A stretch of DNA of 64,000 nucleotides from Amaurobius ferox (GCA_951213105.1 OX578142.1:8914149-8978148); one strand, 5' to 3'; counted from the stretch's first letter, positions 24,122 to 32,744 are shown. Notes: generated by a model not told the origin, from the sequence alone. Numbers and translations are program-made.

Positions 24122-24725
24122 TCTATTGCAAAAAATATATGCACCGATAAAAAAAATTGGGCTACATCCACGAAACTCGGATTGCAAATTTCGTTTTAAG
24201 AGTTATGTAAATAATCAAACTGTCCACGCCAATGACGTTATAGGGCTCATGCAACGTGCATGAGAACGACGTATCGTGCGTCATTTGAAACAGCCGATGT
24301 TCTCACGTATGGGTAATTGGAACTGAATTTTCTGCTTTGATACTGAAAGTTGTGTACATAGATGCCTTTGAGAAGTACTCGACAGCACTACGAACAATTG
24401 TCGGATTTAGAGAGAAGTCGCATCATAGGCCCAAGGGAAACTGTCTGGTCCAACAGACTATTAATCGCCATCTTGGTCGGAGCGATATGGTAGTTCCTCG
24501 GTGATGGAAACAGTGGATCAGAGAAGACCTATGTAACCGTCGCAGAGGCCCAGAACCTCCGAGACTGACAACTGCTCGAGAAGATCGTGCAGCCAGGAGA
24601 GGAGCCACGTCTACACCAATGGCGGCGCTATTAGCCATTCGAAGGCATTTGGCACCCCGTGCATTCTGTATCAATGCATATTATTTGGAGACGACTGGCA
24701 GAAGGTGGTATTAGTTGTCGACGTC
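24122..24725 (+). mobile_element. Tc1-like element, 5' half, interrupted by the Polinton
   Basis: After a 5' leader an ATG at 24362 opens a transposase N-terminus: STRQHYEQLSDLERSRIIG, then WSNR, the start of the helix-turn-helix DNA-binding domain. Following a frameshift near 24455 it continues with HLGRSDMVV, WKQWI, RPEPPRLTTAREDRAA and IIWRRLAEGGISCRR. It also carries internal stops. It stops at 24725 inside the codon series that resumes at 19579 on the opposite strand. Homology to spider/insect Tc1 transposases is clear from motif order; it was dead or dying when hit. Confidence 0.8.
24720..24725. other. Target-site duplication GACGTC (left-end copy)
   Basis: Directly precedes the AGTAGTG terminus of the Polinton and equals 19574-19579. 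Joining the Tc1 halves through a single GACGTC keeps the transposase frame open across the site. Confidence 0.75.
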
Positions 24726-24728
24726 AGT

Positions 24729-24797
24729 AGTGTATGGGTATGACTCTGGGGACAAAATGACTATGTCATTTTGTCCCCAGAGTCATACCCATACACT
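24729..24797. other. Perfect terminal hairpin (33-bp arms, 3-nt loop)
   Basis: Left arm 24729-24761 (AGTGTATGGGTATGACTCTG...) and right arm 24765-24797 are exact reverse complements around TAT. It lies three bases inside the element terminus. The TIR-R copy (19583-19640) keeps the right arm but has lost part of the left arm. A terminus able to fold on itself would suit a protein-primed replicon. Confidence 0.95.
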
Positions 24798-25233
24798 ACA
24801 CTTTCCTCCATTTTTTTAAAAACCAGGAAAACCTTTTAAGACCAAAAATGCATAAAATCATTCAAAAATGCATAAAATCATTCAAAAATGCGTATTTTTA
24901 AAAAAATCAAAAATCAAGAGAGTTTTAGGACTCTAAAATATAATACATTTTGACTTATATTTAAGTCATATAAGACATTATTGAGACCAAATCTATCAAA
25001 ATCTTTGAATATATGAAAGAAGATAATATCAAATATATTAGAGATTAACATGATTTTAAGATAAATGCGTGAAAAAAGAGAACCTCCAAATGAATGGAAG
25101 CCCTCTAATATATTAAAAATGCTCTGTTTTTTAAAGGGTGGGGTTGAGACCCCCCCCCCTTTTTTTATAAAATTAAAAAGAATTATAAAAATATGAAAAT
25201 GTCAAAATTTAAAAAGAGGCAAGTTTAGATAAC

Positions 25234-25254
25234 ACGATCCCAAAATAGGATCGT
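25234..25254. other. Small conserved hairpin in TIR-L
   Basis: ACGATCC - CAAAATA - GGATCGT, seven-bp perfect stem, unchanged at 20059-20079 in TIR-R. It lies downstream of the leftward genes and might act in transcript ending or replication; role unknown. Confidence 0.5.
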
Positions 25255-25336
25255 CTCAGAAAATGATAAATATAAAGAAGAATATAATATTATAAAATAT
25301 AGAAAATTGATACATGGTTATATACTATAAATTTTC

Positions 25337-25361
25337 AGGTGGGGAAACATTACCCCCACCT
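25337..25361. terminator. Hairpin just beyond the last leftward gene
   Basis: AGGTGGGG / CCCCACCT stem of eight bp with a 9-nt loop, about 40 bp past the stop of the 25399-25670 ORF and conserved in TIR-R (20170-20194). The position suggests a transcript 3'-end structure; this is inference only. Confidence 0.3.
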
Positions 25362-25398
25362 AAGTATGATACAATTAAAGAAAGATCTTTAAAAATGA

Positions 25399-25670
25399 TT
25401 AAGCTTTCTCTAATTCATATTCGTATTTATCATCAATCATACCCGAATACTTAAATATATATCTTCCTTTATTGATTTTATATATTGATTCATCAGAAAG
25501 TTTTCCCTGTTTATTCGCAAGGTAATACTCTTTTTCTTCATCATCTAACTTTACGAGTACTGAATCTTCATATTTAGTATTAATTTTTCTCAATGATCAT
25601 ATTTCCCAGGATTTAAATCATATAATTTAAATGTTTTAGGATAACCTCTCAGTCTATTGAACTCTTCCAT
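25399..25670 (-). pseudogene. Small Polinton terminal-repeat protein, copy in TIR-L
   Basis: ATG at 25670 (context TAATAAATGG) opens MEEFNRLRGYPKTFKLYDLN..., stops at TGA after about 26 codons, and goes on one base back as LRKINTKYEDSVLVKLDDEE... to 25399. The two pieces read as a single protein of about 90 residues. The shift site (GATCATTGAG) is the same in both terminal repeats, so it either predates the insertion or is used. The LRKINTKYG-like motif and size resemble small proteins of arthropod mobile DNA viruses of unproven, perhaps nucleic-acid-binding, function. Confidence 0.6.
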
Positions 25671-25706
25671 TTATTAGTAAACATTTTTTATAAATACATC
25701 AGGAAT

Positions 25707-25805
25707 CTAATCATAATAGAATAAGTTCTTTGAAATAACATATAAAACTCCTAATCCATTCAATTTAATATCTTCATTTTCTTCCTTTTCAATTAATACA
25801 GTCAT
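25707..25805 (-). CDS. Very small Polinton ORF, 32 aa, TIR-L copy
   Basis: Same as 20540-20638. Its ATG at 25805 would overlap the stop of the neighbouring frame (ATGA). May be the C-terminal part of that protein after a frameshift. Confidence 0.3.
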   Translation of the reverse strand: MTVLIEKEENEDIKLNGLGVLYVISKNLFYYD

Positions 25806-25852
25806 CCTTTGAAAACTTTCTGATAATAGTTTTTAGTATGATCATATTTTAT

Positions 25853-25951
25853 TTACAAATCATACAATTCTTTACAAAGATAAGTCAAATAGTAAATTTC
25901 TTCAGAATTTGTAAAATTTAAAGCTCGAATATCACCTAAACACTCATCCAT
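25853..25951 (-). pseudogene. Small Polinton ORF, TIR-L copy, truncated by a stop
   Basis: ATG at 25951 in CTAATAAATGG. The reading frame matches the 49-aa ORF at 20635-20784 but ends after 32 codons at TAA, where TIR-R has TAT. Confidence 0.5.
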
Positions 25952-25968
25952 TTATTAGTAAACATTTT

Positions 25969-27208
25969 TTATAAATATAAATTCACCCATTCTTCATAAT
26001 CTGTAAAACCTCTTTCTTCCATCTCTTTTTTAAATTTTTCTCTGTATTCTTCATCAGACTTTGAATCTTTAAATATTTTTTCAGCTATAATATTTTTTTG
26101 TTCATTATCAGAAATTGTAATAGAAACATCAGGATCAAATCCATTTAGTACATTAATTATTCTAGTTACTTTCCCTACAAAACATTTATCATTACCCTCT
26201 TTTAGTTCATCTTTTAACACTTTTATTATTTCGTTTTTATTCTCATTTTTTAAAATTCTATTAAACATAATAACTAATATTTCTGTAAATTTAATATTAT
26301 GGAATTCTTCCTCTAGTAAGTGTCTTTTAATTTCTATACCTAATTCTCTTATGCATTCATCTAAATCATATTTAATTTCTGTATTTAATAATTTTATGAT
26401 AGTCTCTCTCAAAGATTTTTGAATATATGTATTATGCACATTTTGAGAGTCATTATATACATTATTATGAAATCTTCTTAAAATTGGGGGTAAATTTATT
26501 TTATCTTCATCATACCATATATCATTTATTCTAGACAAAAATATTAATTCATTTAGGGATGTAATATCATTTTCTCTACAATATAATTCTTTTAAATTAG
26601 TTAAATTTTGTATTCCTTCAAGTGACGTTAATTTATTTACACCACAATATAATACTTCTAAATTAATTAAATTTTCTATTCCTTCAAGTGAAGTTAATTT
26701 ATTTGTTCCACAAAATAATGCTTTTAAATTCGTTACATTTCTCAGTCCTTCAAGGGACGTTAATTTATTTTTTCCACAATATAATACTTTTAAATTCGTT
26801 AAATTTTTCATACCTTCAATAGACGTTAATTTATTTCTTCCACAATATAATATTTCTAAATTTATTAAATTTTTTATTCCTTCAAGGTACGTTAATTTAT
26901 TTCCTCCACAATATAATTTTTCTAAATTTATTAAATTTTTTATACCTTCTAGTGACGTTAATTTATTTCCTCCATCAGATTATATTTCTAAATTTATTAA
27001 ATTTTCTATTCCTTCAAGTGACGTTAATTTATACCCCTCACAATATAATTCTTTTAAATTAGTTAAATTTTCTATTCCTTCAAGTGACGTTAATTTTTTT
27101 ATTCCATCAAGATAATATAATCAAAAAATAGATATCACTTCAGTAGGATTCTCTATATTTAAGAAAGAGATAAATGTTTTTTATACCATTATTATATATA
27201 ACATTCAT
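25969..27208 (-). pseudogene. Leucine-rich-repeat protein of viral type, disrupted
   Basis: Start ATG at 27208 (context AAATAAATG). After a frameshifted and stop-bearing N-terminus come about nine LRRs of 22 residues, consensus LTSLEGIENLTNLKELYCGKN, encoded by a 66-bp tandem pattern from about 26550 to 27110; one repeat carries a stop (near 26975). From about 26480 leftward is a non-repeat C-terminal domain with LPPILRRFHNNVYNDSQNVHN, CFVGKVTRIINVLNGFDPDV and SDNEQKNII. That repeat-plus-domain architecture is what I know from LRR proteins of entomopoxviruses and other large DNA viruses. The clean 280-codon stretch at 25969-26811 is an internal piece, not a separate gene. The last 20 codons lie in the terminal repeat. 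Confidence 0.75.
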
Positions 27209-27235
27209 TTATTTAGAAACATTTTTATAAAATAT

Positions 27236-27873
27236 TTATTTTTCATCTTTTCTCAAAAGATAAACACATTCGTTTAAGATTTTTTTAACTTCACAAATCT
27301 CTTCAATAATTTTTTCTCTATAAGATTCTTCTTCATAATGACCAAACTTTTTATTTAATTCACTCATCTGTATAGCTTGTATTTTTTTCCTATAAACATT
27401 AAAAAAGTGATCTGGTAATAGATCAAATTTGTATTTAATCAAATAAAAAAATCTAATTTATCCATAAATTCTTCTATAAAATTTTAACTAAATGTTTGAT
27501 ATCTAGCTATATACAGCCAATTTAAATCATCTTTTAATTTTCTCATGGTATCTTCTGTAAGATTTTGAAACATTGATACTTTATATAAATCTAAATAATC
27601 AGAAAATTTTATGATAAATTCGTTACTTAAAGTTTGATAATGAGAAATGTTTCCCCAATCTACTTTATCTTTACATTTGTCTATAAAATCTTCTGATAAT
27701 TTTTGATATCTAGAAATTTTAGGCCAATCATCAGGTTGAGCAAATTCTTCAATAAAAGAATCAGACAGTGATGAATATTGAAAAATTAAATCCAAATTTA
27801 CATGATCTTTAAGATTTCTAATTACATCTTCAGATAAATTATTTCTGGAAAATGCATTCCAATAGATATCCAT
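27236..27873 (-). pseudogene. Tryptophan-repeat protein, two frameshifts
   Basis: ATG at 27873 (context ATTAAATGG). The first 128 residues contain four to five repeats of about 25 residues with the pattern (V/D)(D/N)W..IS.YQ.LS.(D/E)FI, such as WGNISHYQTLSNEFI. After TFS the frame is lost but the pattern continues (NFIEEFMDKLDF), then shifts again to KFDLLPDHFFNVYRKKIQ and runs to TAA at 27236. The motif is that of the tryptophan-repeat family of entomopoxviruses (also seen in other large DNA viruses). Function unknown there too. Neighbour of the LRR gene, another such family. Confidence 0.65.
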
Positions 27874-27890
27874 TTAATGGTGAACGTATT

Positions 27891-28139
27891 TTAGAAACGG
27901 ATTTTTTCAATATGCATATACGGTTTTAATGTGTTTGAATTACCATCAGATCCTATCCATAATGTGATGATATCATCACGTTTTCCATAAGCAAAACAGG
28001 TTACTGTATCTGTACGAGCTTCTAAAAATACCTTACCATTGATATCTAGTGATATCAGTGGATCTTGACTTTTAGCATATATATATTTACTTTCTACTGT
28101 ATCATATATAACTATATATATAGAAATTTTCATATGCAT
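27891..28139 (-). CDS. Hypothetical Polinton protein, 82 aa
   Basis: MHMKISIYIVIYDTVESKYIY...; beta-rich, intact, no recognised domain. It lies 18 bp before the Trp-repeat gene start and 12 bp after the fibre-like gene stop. Its start is one of the few in the element without TAAATG. Confidence 0.55.
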   Translation of the reverse strand: MHMKISIYIVIYDTVESKYIYAKSQDPLISLDINGKVFLEARTDTVTCFAYGKRDDIITLWIGSDGNSNTLKPYMHIEKIRF

Positions 28140-28151
28140 ATCTGTAGTTAA

Positions 28152-28775
28152 TCACATCTCTTGATCCAGTAATTTAGAACTCATCATGTGGAAATTTGCT
28201 TTTTTTAATTCCCACATAGTAAAAGTTTGAAAATCATCTTCTATGGTAACCCAGATATCTCTATTTTCTAAACATATTTTATTGACAGCATCATTATCAT
28301 TTTCAGGTTCTGAAACATTCGTAATTATTTTATTTTTTGCATCAAATTTAACATTCTGTAATATTAACGTATTTTTTTCAAAATATCTGTTATTCACAGT
28401 ATTTTTATCATCTTTAGGATCTGCTAAATTACCTATTCTTTTACCTTTTGCATCGTAAGGTTTTCCTTCTGAAGAATGTAAAGTTGTTTCATCTAATTCT
28501 TTTATTCTCTTACCTGTTTCTTCAGTAAAGGATAAAAAACCCTTATCATATTTAGTTTCTATTAGATCTCTCAATTCAAAATGATTATTCTCTATTTTAT
28601 TCAAAACGAAACTTTTAGTGGTTAAATCTAAATAATCTATAGGATTTTCACAATTTTTTAAAATTCTATTTTCCATATCATAATTTTCATCATCCATTAA
28701 TTTAAAACCTATACCAGGAGGTCCAATAGGCCCTTCTTTCATTTGATCATCATAAGGTGGATAATAAGCACCCAT
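28152..28775 (-). CDS. Collagen/fibre-like virion protein candidate, 207 aa
   Basis: ATG at 28775 (TATAATAAATGGG). The N-terminus has a short collagen-like stretch GPIGPPGIG at about residue 16. Then come two or three copies of a motif like GKRIGNLADPKDDKNTVNNRYFEKN and NKIITNVSEPENDNDAVNKICLEN. The pattern '(I)xN(V/L)xxPxxxxDAVNKxYxE' is typical of the shafts of phage and virus fibres. Intact. Sits directly downstream of the major capsid gene, so a spike or attachment role is a reasonable inference. Confidence 0.55.
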   Translation of the reverse strand: MGAYYPPYDDQMKEGPIGPPGIGFKLMDDENYDMENRILKNCENPIDYLDLTTKSFVLNKIENNHFELRDLIETKYDKGFLSFTEETGKRIKELDETTLHSSEGKPYDAKGKRIGNLADPKDDKNTVNNRYFEKNTLILQNVKFDAKNKIITNVSEPENDNDAVNKICLENRDIWVTIEDDFQTFTMWELKKANFHMMSSKLLDQEM

Positions 28776-28834
28776 TTATTATAGTATTAATTTTATGATT
28801 TTAAACTCTTAACAATTGCTATAGTTTTATTTTT

Positions 28835-30139
28835 CTAATTTATAAAACATCTCTTTCTTTCTTTAAAAATAAAATAAAACTTATATTCCTTTTGATTATT
28901 CATTAATCTCTCCCAATTAAATTCAATATCTAAATTATTTAAATCGGTATAGTTTTCATGATTTGATAAGTCAAAGTAAAAAATAGTATACAATATTCCA
29001 AAATTCTTCTTATTTATTAAACATCCTGTTTCTGTATTAATATCATTTAATCCTGCATGTAAAAGAGCTTCATACACTCTATTATAATCTTTATTGGTAA
29101 AATTCGTTTTGTAACGCATTAGAGGAATTTGTTTATTATTAATCATCAACCAGCATTCAGTCATATCTATATTATCAAATATCATATTGTTTTTTTCATA
29201 ATTACCATCTCTTTCAACGTACTGAGGAATAACATAGACACCTAAAACTTCATCAGAGGCTGTTGTTGCTGTGACAGATCCACTATCACTTTTATAGGGA
29301 CCTACCATCTTAAATCTATATCTATCCCAATTTACCTCTATATCTTTATCAGATAAAAATGATTCCATAAACACGCTTTCTGCAGTATTTTTAAATTCAA
29401 TATAAGGTAAATGCAAGGTTAAACCTTCAACTACTACCTTATAATTAACATTTTCGATGTCAGTATATATCATATTCTTATTTTCATTTCTTTGAATTTC
29501 TATTTTCACTTCAAAACCAGAAATTACCTTTTCATATTCTCCAAAGAAATCGATAATATCTTTTAAAGGTGTCCATATTTTAATGACATTGCTGTCTTTC
29601 GTTAGTTCCCATCTCTTTGTGAATCCTTCGTTATAATCTTTATTCATTTTCAAATTATTAAAAAATTCAGTTATTTTAGTAGTATCTTCTAAAGTACCTT
29701 CATATTTTAACTCTTTTCGGTCAGTTGAATCAGCTGAATCTAGATAAAAAAATTCATCTTGAGCTTGTGATGTTGTATAATCAGGAGTATAATGAGTTAA
29801 TCTTAAAGCATGATTCATGATTGAAAAATTTGACTGTGTATTTGATTCAATTTTGGTATCTCCTATATGTACTTTTAAAGTTTTGATAAAACCTCCACCA
29901 TTTACCAGACTCACATTTTCGTTTCCAATGGATGATTTATCATTTTTTGTAATTTTTAATTTTTGTTCAAGATATCCTCTAGAATATAAAATTTTTGCTT
30001 TAGTATCATTAATATGAAAAACATAGGTGGCATTCTCATCTGAACTATGTTCTTTTGGATGAATTTCTCTTAATTCATAACTTTTAATTTGATCATTATA
30101 ATAATAATGAATATCATTCAAATCATAAATCTTTTGCAT
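28835..30139 (-). CDS. MCP: Polinton major capsid protein (double jelly roll), 434 aa
   Basis: Intact frame from ATG 30139 (AAATAAATGC). N-terminal part shows ATYVFHINDTKAKILYSRGYLE and NGGGFIKTLKVHIGD...NFSIMNHALRL, the typical start of Polinton/adintovirus hexon-like capsid proteins. The rest is beta-rich with no membrane segments, as expected of two jelly-roll folds. Shorter than most Polinton capsid proteins. Trimers would form capsomers of an icosahedral virion. It lies next to penton and protease, the normal virion module. One of the few large genes here without a break. Confidence 0.8.
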   Translation of the reverse strand: MQKIYDLNDIHYYYNDQIKSYELREIHPKEHSSDENATYVFHINDTKAKILYSRGYLEQKLKITKNDKSSIGNENVSLVNGGGFIKTLKVHIGDTKIESNTQSNFSIMNHALRLTHYTPDYTTSQAQDEFFYLDSADSTDRKELKYEGTLEDTTKITEFFNNLKMNKDYNEGFTKRWELTKDSNVIKIWTPLKDIIDFFGEYEKVISGFEVKIEIQRNENKNMIYTDIENVNYKVVVEGLTLHLPYIEFKNTAESVFMESFLSDKDIEVNWDRYRFKMVGPYKSDSGSVTATTASDEVLGVYVIPQYVERDGNYEKNNMIFDNIDMTECWLMINNKQIPLMRYKTNFTNKDYNRVYEALLHAGLNDINTETGCLINKKNFGILYTIFYFDLSNHENYTDLNNLDIEFNWERLMNNQKEYKFYFIFKERKRCFIN

Positions 30140-30300
30140 TTATTTAGGAAGAATTTTTAAACCACCTCCTTTCTTCATTGAATACTTTTCATTCATAACT
30201 TTTAATTTGATCATTATAATAATAATGAATATCACTCAAATCATAAATCTTTTGCATTTATTTAGGAAGAATTTTTAAACCACCTCCTTTCTTCATTGAA
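30073..30300. repeat. 118-bp tandem duplication across the capsid gene start
   Basis: 30073-30182 recurs at 30191-30300 (offset 118). It duplicates the first 22 codons of the capsid gene and the end of the preceding small gene, leaving a stub ORF 30189-30257. Confidence 0.9.
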
Positions 30301-30410
30301 AATATTTCATTTAATTTATTCTGTGCTTTAATAATAGGTTCAGTTTTCAATAAAACCTTTAAAAATCCTTGTATTTTTTTACTTTTTCTATATAATCTAT
30401 GTTTATTCAT
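30258..30410 (-). CDS. Small basic Polinton protein, 50 aa
   Basis: ATG at 30410 directly follows the penton stop (TAAATG). Lys/Arg-rich N-terminus (MNKHRLYRKSKKIQ) and a KKGGGLKILPK end, whose last codons are repeated in the downstream duplication. It could be a core or DNA-condensing protein, judged only from charge and place between penton and capsid genes. Confidence 0.5.
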   Translation of the reverse strand: MNKHRLYRKSKKIQGFLKVLLKTEPIIKAQNKLNEIFSMKKGGGLKILPK

Positions 30411-31163
30411 TTATTTATGAAGAAAAACTTGGTCTAACAATTGATATATTTTTTTAATGTAGTTATCCTCAAAAATAGGAATAAAATTAAATTCTACAGC
30501 TCCTTTATTTAAATCAATTAATTCACCTTTTTGATTAGTAATCCTCATTTTTATTCTTTCAACAGGATCCACTTTAACAGGAAAATATATCCAATTATTA
30601 AATTCTTTTGAAATTATACTACCTGGAGGATTTTTATTAACGAAAGGATAAATGACTTCTGAATTAGATTGATTTATTAAAGATCCTTTTACAACATCAC
30701 AGTGAATATAAATATTATCATTTCCATTGGATATATCAGCTATATGTTCACCTTCAACCTCTGTTTCTTCATCATAACTTCCGTAAATCGGTTTTAAAAA
30801 ACCTATAATTTTATGAAAGTTACTTTTTGTAAAATCAATTACCCAACCTTTTTTCAGTTTAATAGCTATTCTTTGTCATGCTTCAATAATACCAAATTTC
30901 ACAGGTGGATCCTCACCAAATATTTTTATCATATACTCATTTAAACCTCTTATAGTATAATTACCATTTGAAACAACAATTGTTATATCTGTGTCTAATG
31001 TACACATTCTAAATATGTTATTTCCATAATTCTCACTTATATTAAACCATGAAACTTCCATAGAAAACGACTGTAAAGCTAATTTTTTTAATTTAAGAGG
31101 TGTAATAAAATTTATAGTAAATTCCTCTGATTTCTCATGACCTTCAGATTTTAATATTATCAT
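30411..31163 (-). pseudogene. Polinton penton (minor capsid) protein with one in-frame TGA
   Basis: ATG at 31163 overlaps the protease stop (ATGA). The first 95 residues (MIILKSEGHEKSEEFTINF...) match the penton N-terminus of Polintons. A TGA at 30876-30878 interrupts. The same frame then continues to TAA at 30411 with INIYIHCDVVKGS-type wording (NIYIHCDVVKGSLINQ), PGSIISKEFNNWIYFPV and MRITNQKGELIDL, all characteristic of Polinton pentons. Whole length is 250 codons, normal for the family (single jelly roll, fivefold vertex). One substitution, or a sequencing error, is all that separates it from an open gene. Confidence 0.75.
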
Positions 31164-31618
31164 TTATACAGAACAAAATTTTCATTATGGTCACTAGGTT
31201 TTTGTGTAGGAAATGATTTGAGAACATTTTTAGGTGATTTACCTTTATTCATTTCTCTTATATATTTCATACAAAATAAACCACATTTCACAGATGTAGG
31301 TTTCTGTAAAAAACTATCATTATGACCTATTTTTGGTTTTTTATTGGATGTAACAAGAAATGATTTAATATTTTTAGGTATATAGTCCTTCTTCATATTG
31401 TCATATTCACCAAACGGATCAAAATATTCCACATATTTATATTTAGGATCATTATAATAACAAACCCAATGAGTTCCAGGACCTGTTGATACATCTAAAT
31501 TAATGATTCCATTTTCAAATTTATCTATTGTTCTAGGTAATAAATCGGAGGTAAATACACCTCTAAATCCTTTTTCATTTTTCATATTTTCTTCAATCAT
31601 TTTGTTACTAATTCCCAT
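31160..31618 (-). CDS. PRO: Adenain-like cysteine protease, 152 aa
   Basis: Intact. Catalytic His in GTHWVCYYND, acidic residue in EYFDPFGEY, and catalytic Cys in SVKCGLFCMKYI give the His-Asp/Glu-Cys order of the adenovirus protease (C5/Ulp1-like) family. It would process virion proteins during maturation. It overlaps the pX-like gene by 11 bp upstream and penton by 4 bp downstream, so the three form one unit. The start lacks the TAAATG context; translation may be coupled. Confidence 0.85.
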   Translation of the reverse strand: MGISNKMIEENMKNEKGFRGVFTSDLLPRTIDKFENGIINLDVSTGPGTHWVCYYNDPKYKYVEYFDPFGEYDNMKKDYIPKNIKSFLVTSNKKPKIGHNDSFLQKPTSVKCGLFCMKYIREMNKGKSPKNVLKSFPTQKPSDHNENFVLYK

Positions 31619-31985
31619 GGTTGATATATCCCCTTTCCACGTTTCTTTCCCCAGATCCTTTCATCTTTTTTTGTACAGTTGAACTAGCTAATCCAGATAA
31701 AGCACCTGTTGCTAATGCTGAAACTGCAAATTTAGCAGCGGTTATTAAAGAGGGTATAAGTGCTGCTAGAAATGGTAAAAATCCTCCATTTTTATCTAAT
31801 TGGGTTTTACTGATAGTAATTCTTTTTCCATCATTAATATGATTAATTTGAGTTTTAGTTAAATACATCTCATGATTAGGAGTTTTAGATTTATCTATTT
31901 GTAATGTTAGTTCTTCTTTATTTCTAAAAGCTGATTTAAGTTTATTTTTCTGACCTTCACTCAAATAAACTTTATTTTTTATCAT
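31608..31985 (-). CDS. Adenovirus pX/pVI-like virion protein, 125 aa
   Basis: Start ATG 31985 (TTAATAAATG). N-terminal repeats of the form L(S/T)xxQxxK(L/I) (YLSEGQKNKLKSAF, YLTKTQINHINDG) precede a hydrophobic helix after GGFLPFLAALIPSLITAAKFAVSA and a basic tail (TVQKKMKGSG). That layout is seen in adintovirus/Polinton proteins compared to adenovirus core/membrane-lytic proteins. Likely a virion interior protein processed by the downstream protease. Intact. Confidence 0.6.
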   Translation of the reverse strand: MIKNKVYLSEGQKNKLKSAFRNKEELTLQIDKSKTPNHEMYLTKTQINHINDGKRITISKTQLDKNGGFLPFLAALIPSLITAAKFAVSALATGALSGLASSTVQKKMKGSGERNVERGYINHGN

Positions 31986-31988
31986 TTA

Positions 31989-32744
31989 TTAACAGAGAAA
32001 TTGTTTATGATATCGTTGTACATCATTATAAGTCATTTCTCCATTTTTTAATAACATATTTAACAATAAAACTACTTGATTATACAATTTCTTTGATTTA
32101 TTTCCATTACATATTTGTTCTGTTAAATTTGATAATACATTCAATCCTTTACCCACCTTCATATCTTCACGAATCCGATTTAATCTATACATATAAATTT
32201 CCAACATATTTTTTTTATTTATAATTTCTTCTATTTCGTTCTTTTTCTGATTTAATACCTCCTCTGAAATATTTTTAGCCCTAGAAATTGAACTATTCAA
32301 GTCGCCCCTTTTCCTCGATAATCCTACGTTTAGATGTTTAGCTTTTGCATACAGCTCCTCTAATTTTTCTTGATCGTTTAAAAATACTGAAGATCTGTAT
32401 AATTTCCCCTCTTTTAAATATTTTAAATTTAAATTTTGATCGATATCATAAGTATCAGATATTAATTCTTTCACAGCTTCAATAGGCTCTTCTATAGATG
32501 GTAATGAAATATTTTCTACAGCATTTTGAATACTTTTTACAACCTCTTTATTTGATTTTTCATATTTTTCAATTTCTTCAGTGACTGGTTTATGAAATTC
32601 CTCTAAGTTTTTTTGAATACCTAATTTTTCTTTTAGTTGATCTTCACTATTCTTTATTATTTCTTTTTCTAATTTTACTAATTTAATTGCATCTTTTATT
32701 TGCTTTATAAACTTGTGTTTTCGTTCTTTTTCTAATTTGTTCAT
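31989..32744 (-). CDS. Coiled-coil Polinton protein, 251 aa
   Basis: First leftward gene, ATG 32744 in ATTATATAAATG from the divergent promoter. Residues 1-70 and 130-200 are highly charged heptad-like helices (Lys/Glu-rich). A middle stretch (SDTYDIDQNLNLKYLKEGKLY) recalls a segment found in other Polinton proteins of unknown role. Intact. It ends 3 bp before the next gene. Possibly structural, but this is not shown by any domain. Confidence 0.6.
   Translation of the reverse strand: MNKLEKERKHKFIKQIKDAIKLVKLEKEIIKNSEDQLKEKLGIQKNLEEFHKPVTEEIEKYEKSNKEVVKSIQNAVENISLPSIEEPIEAVKELISDTYDIDQNLNLKYLKEGKLYRSSVFLNDQEKLEELYAKAKHLNVGLSRKRGDLNSSISRAKNISEEVLNQKKNEIEEIINKKNMLEIYMYRLNRIREDMKVGKGLNVLSNLTEQICNGNKSKKLYNQVVLLLNMLLKNGEMTYNDVQRYHKQFLC

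Larger units (their letters stand above)
24726..26033 (+). repeat. Polinton terminal inverted repeat, left end (TIR-L)
   Basis: Matches 19580-20867. The repeat covers the terminal hairpin, about 600 bp of non-coding sequence, three small ORFs and the last about 20 codons of the LRR gene. Whether the original repeat was longer cannot be told, because TIR-R is cut by the LINE junction. Confidence 0.85.
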
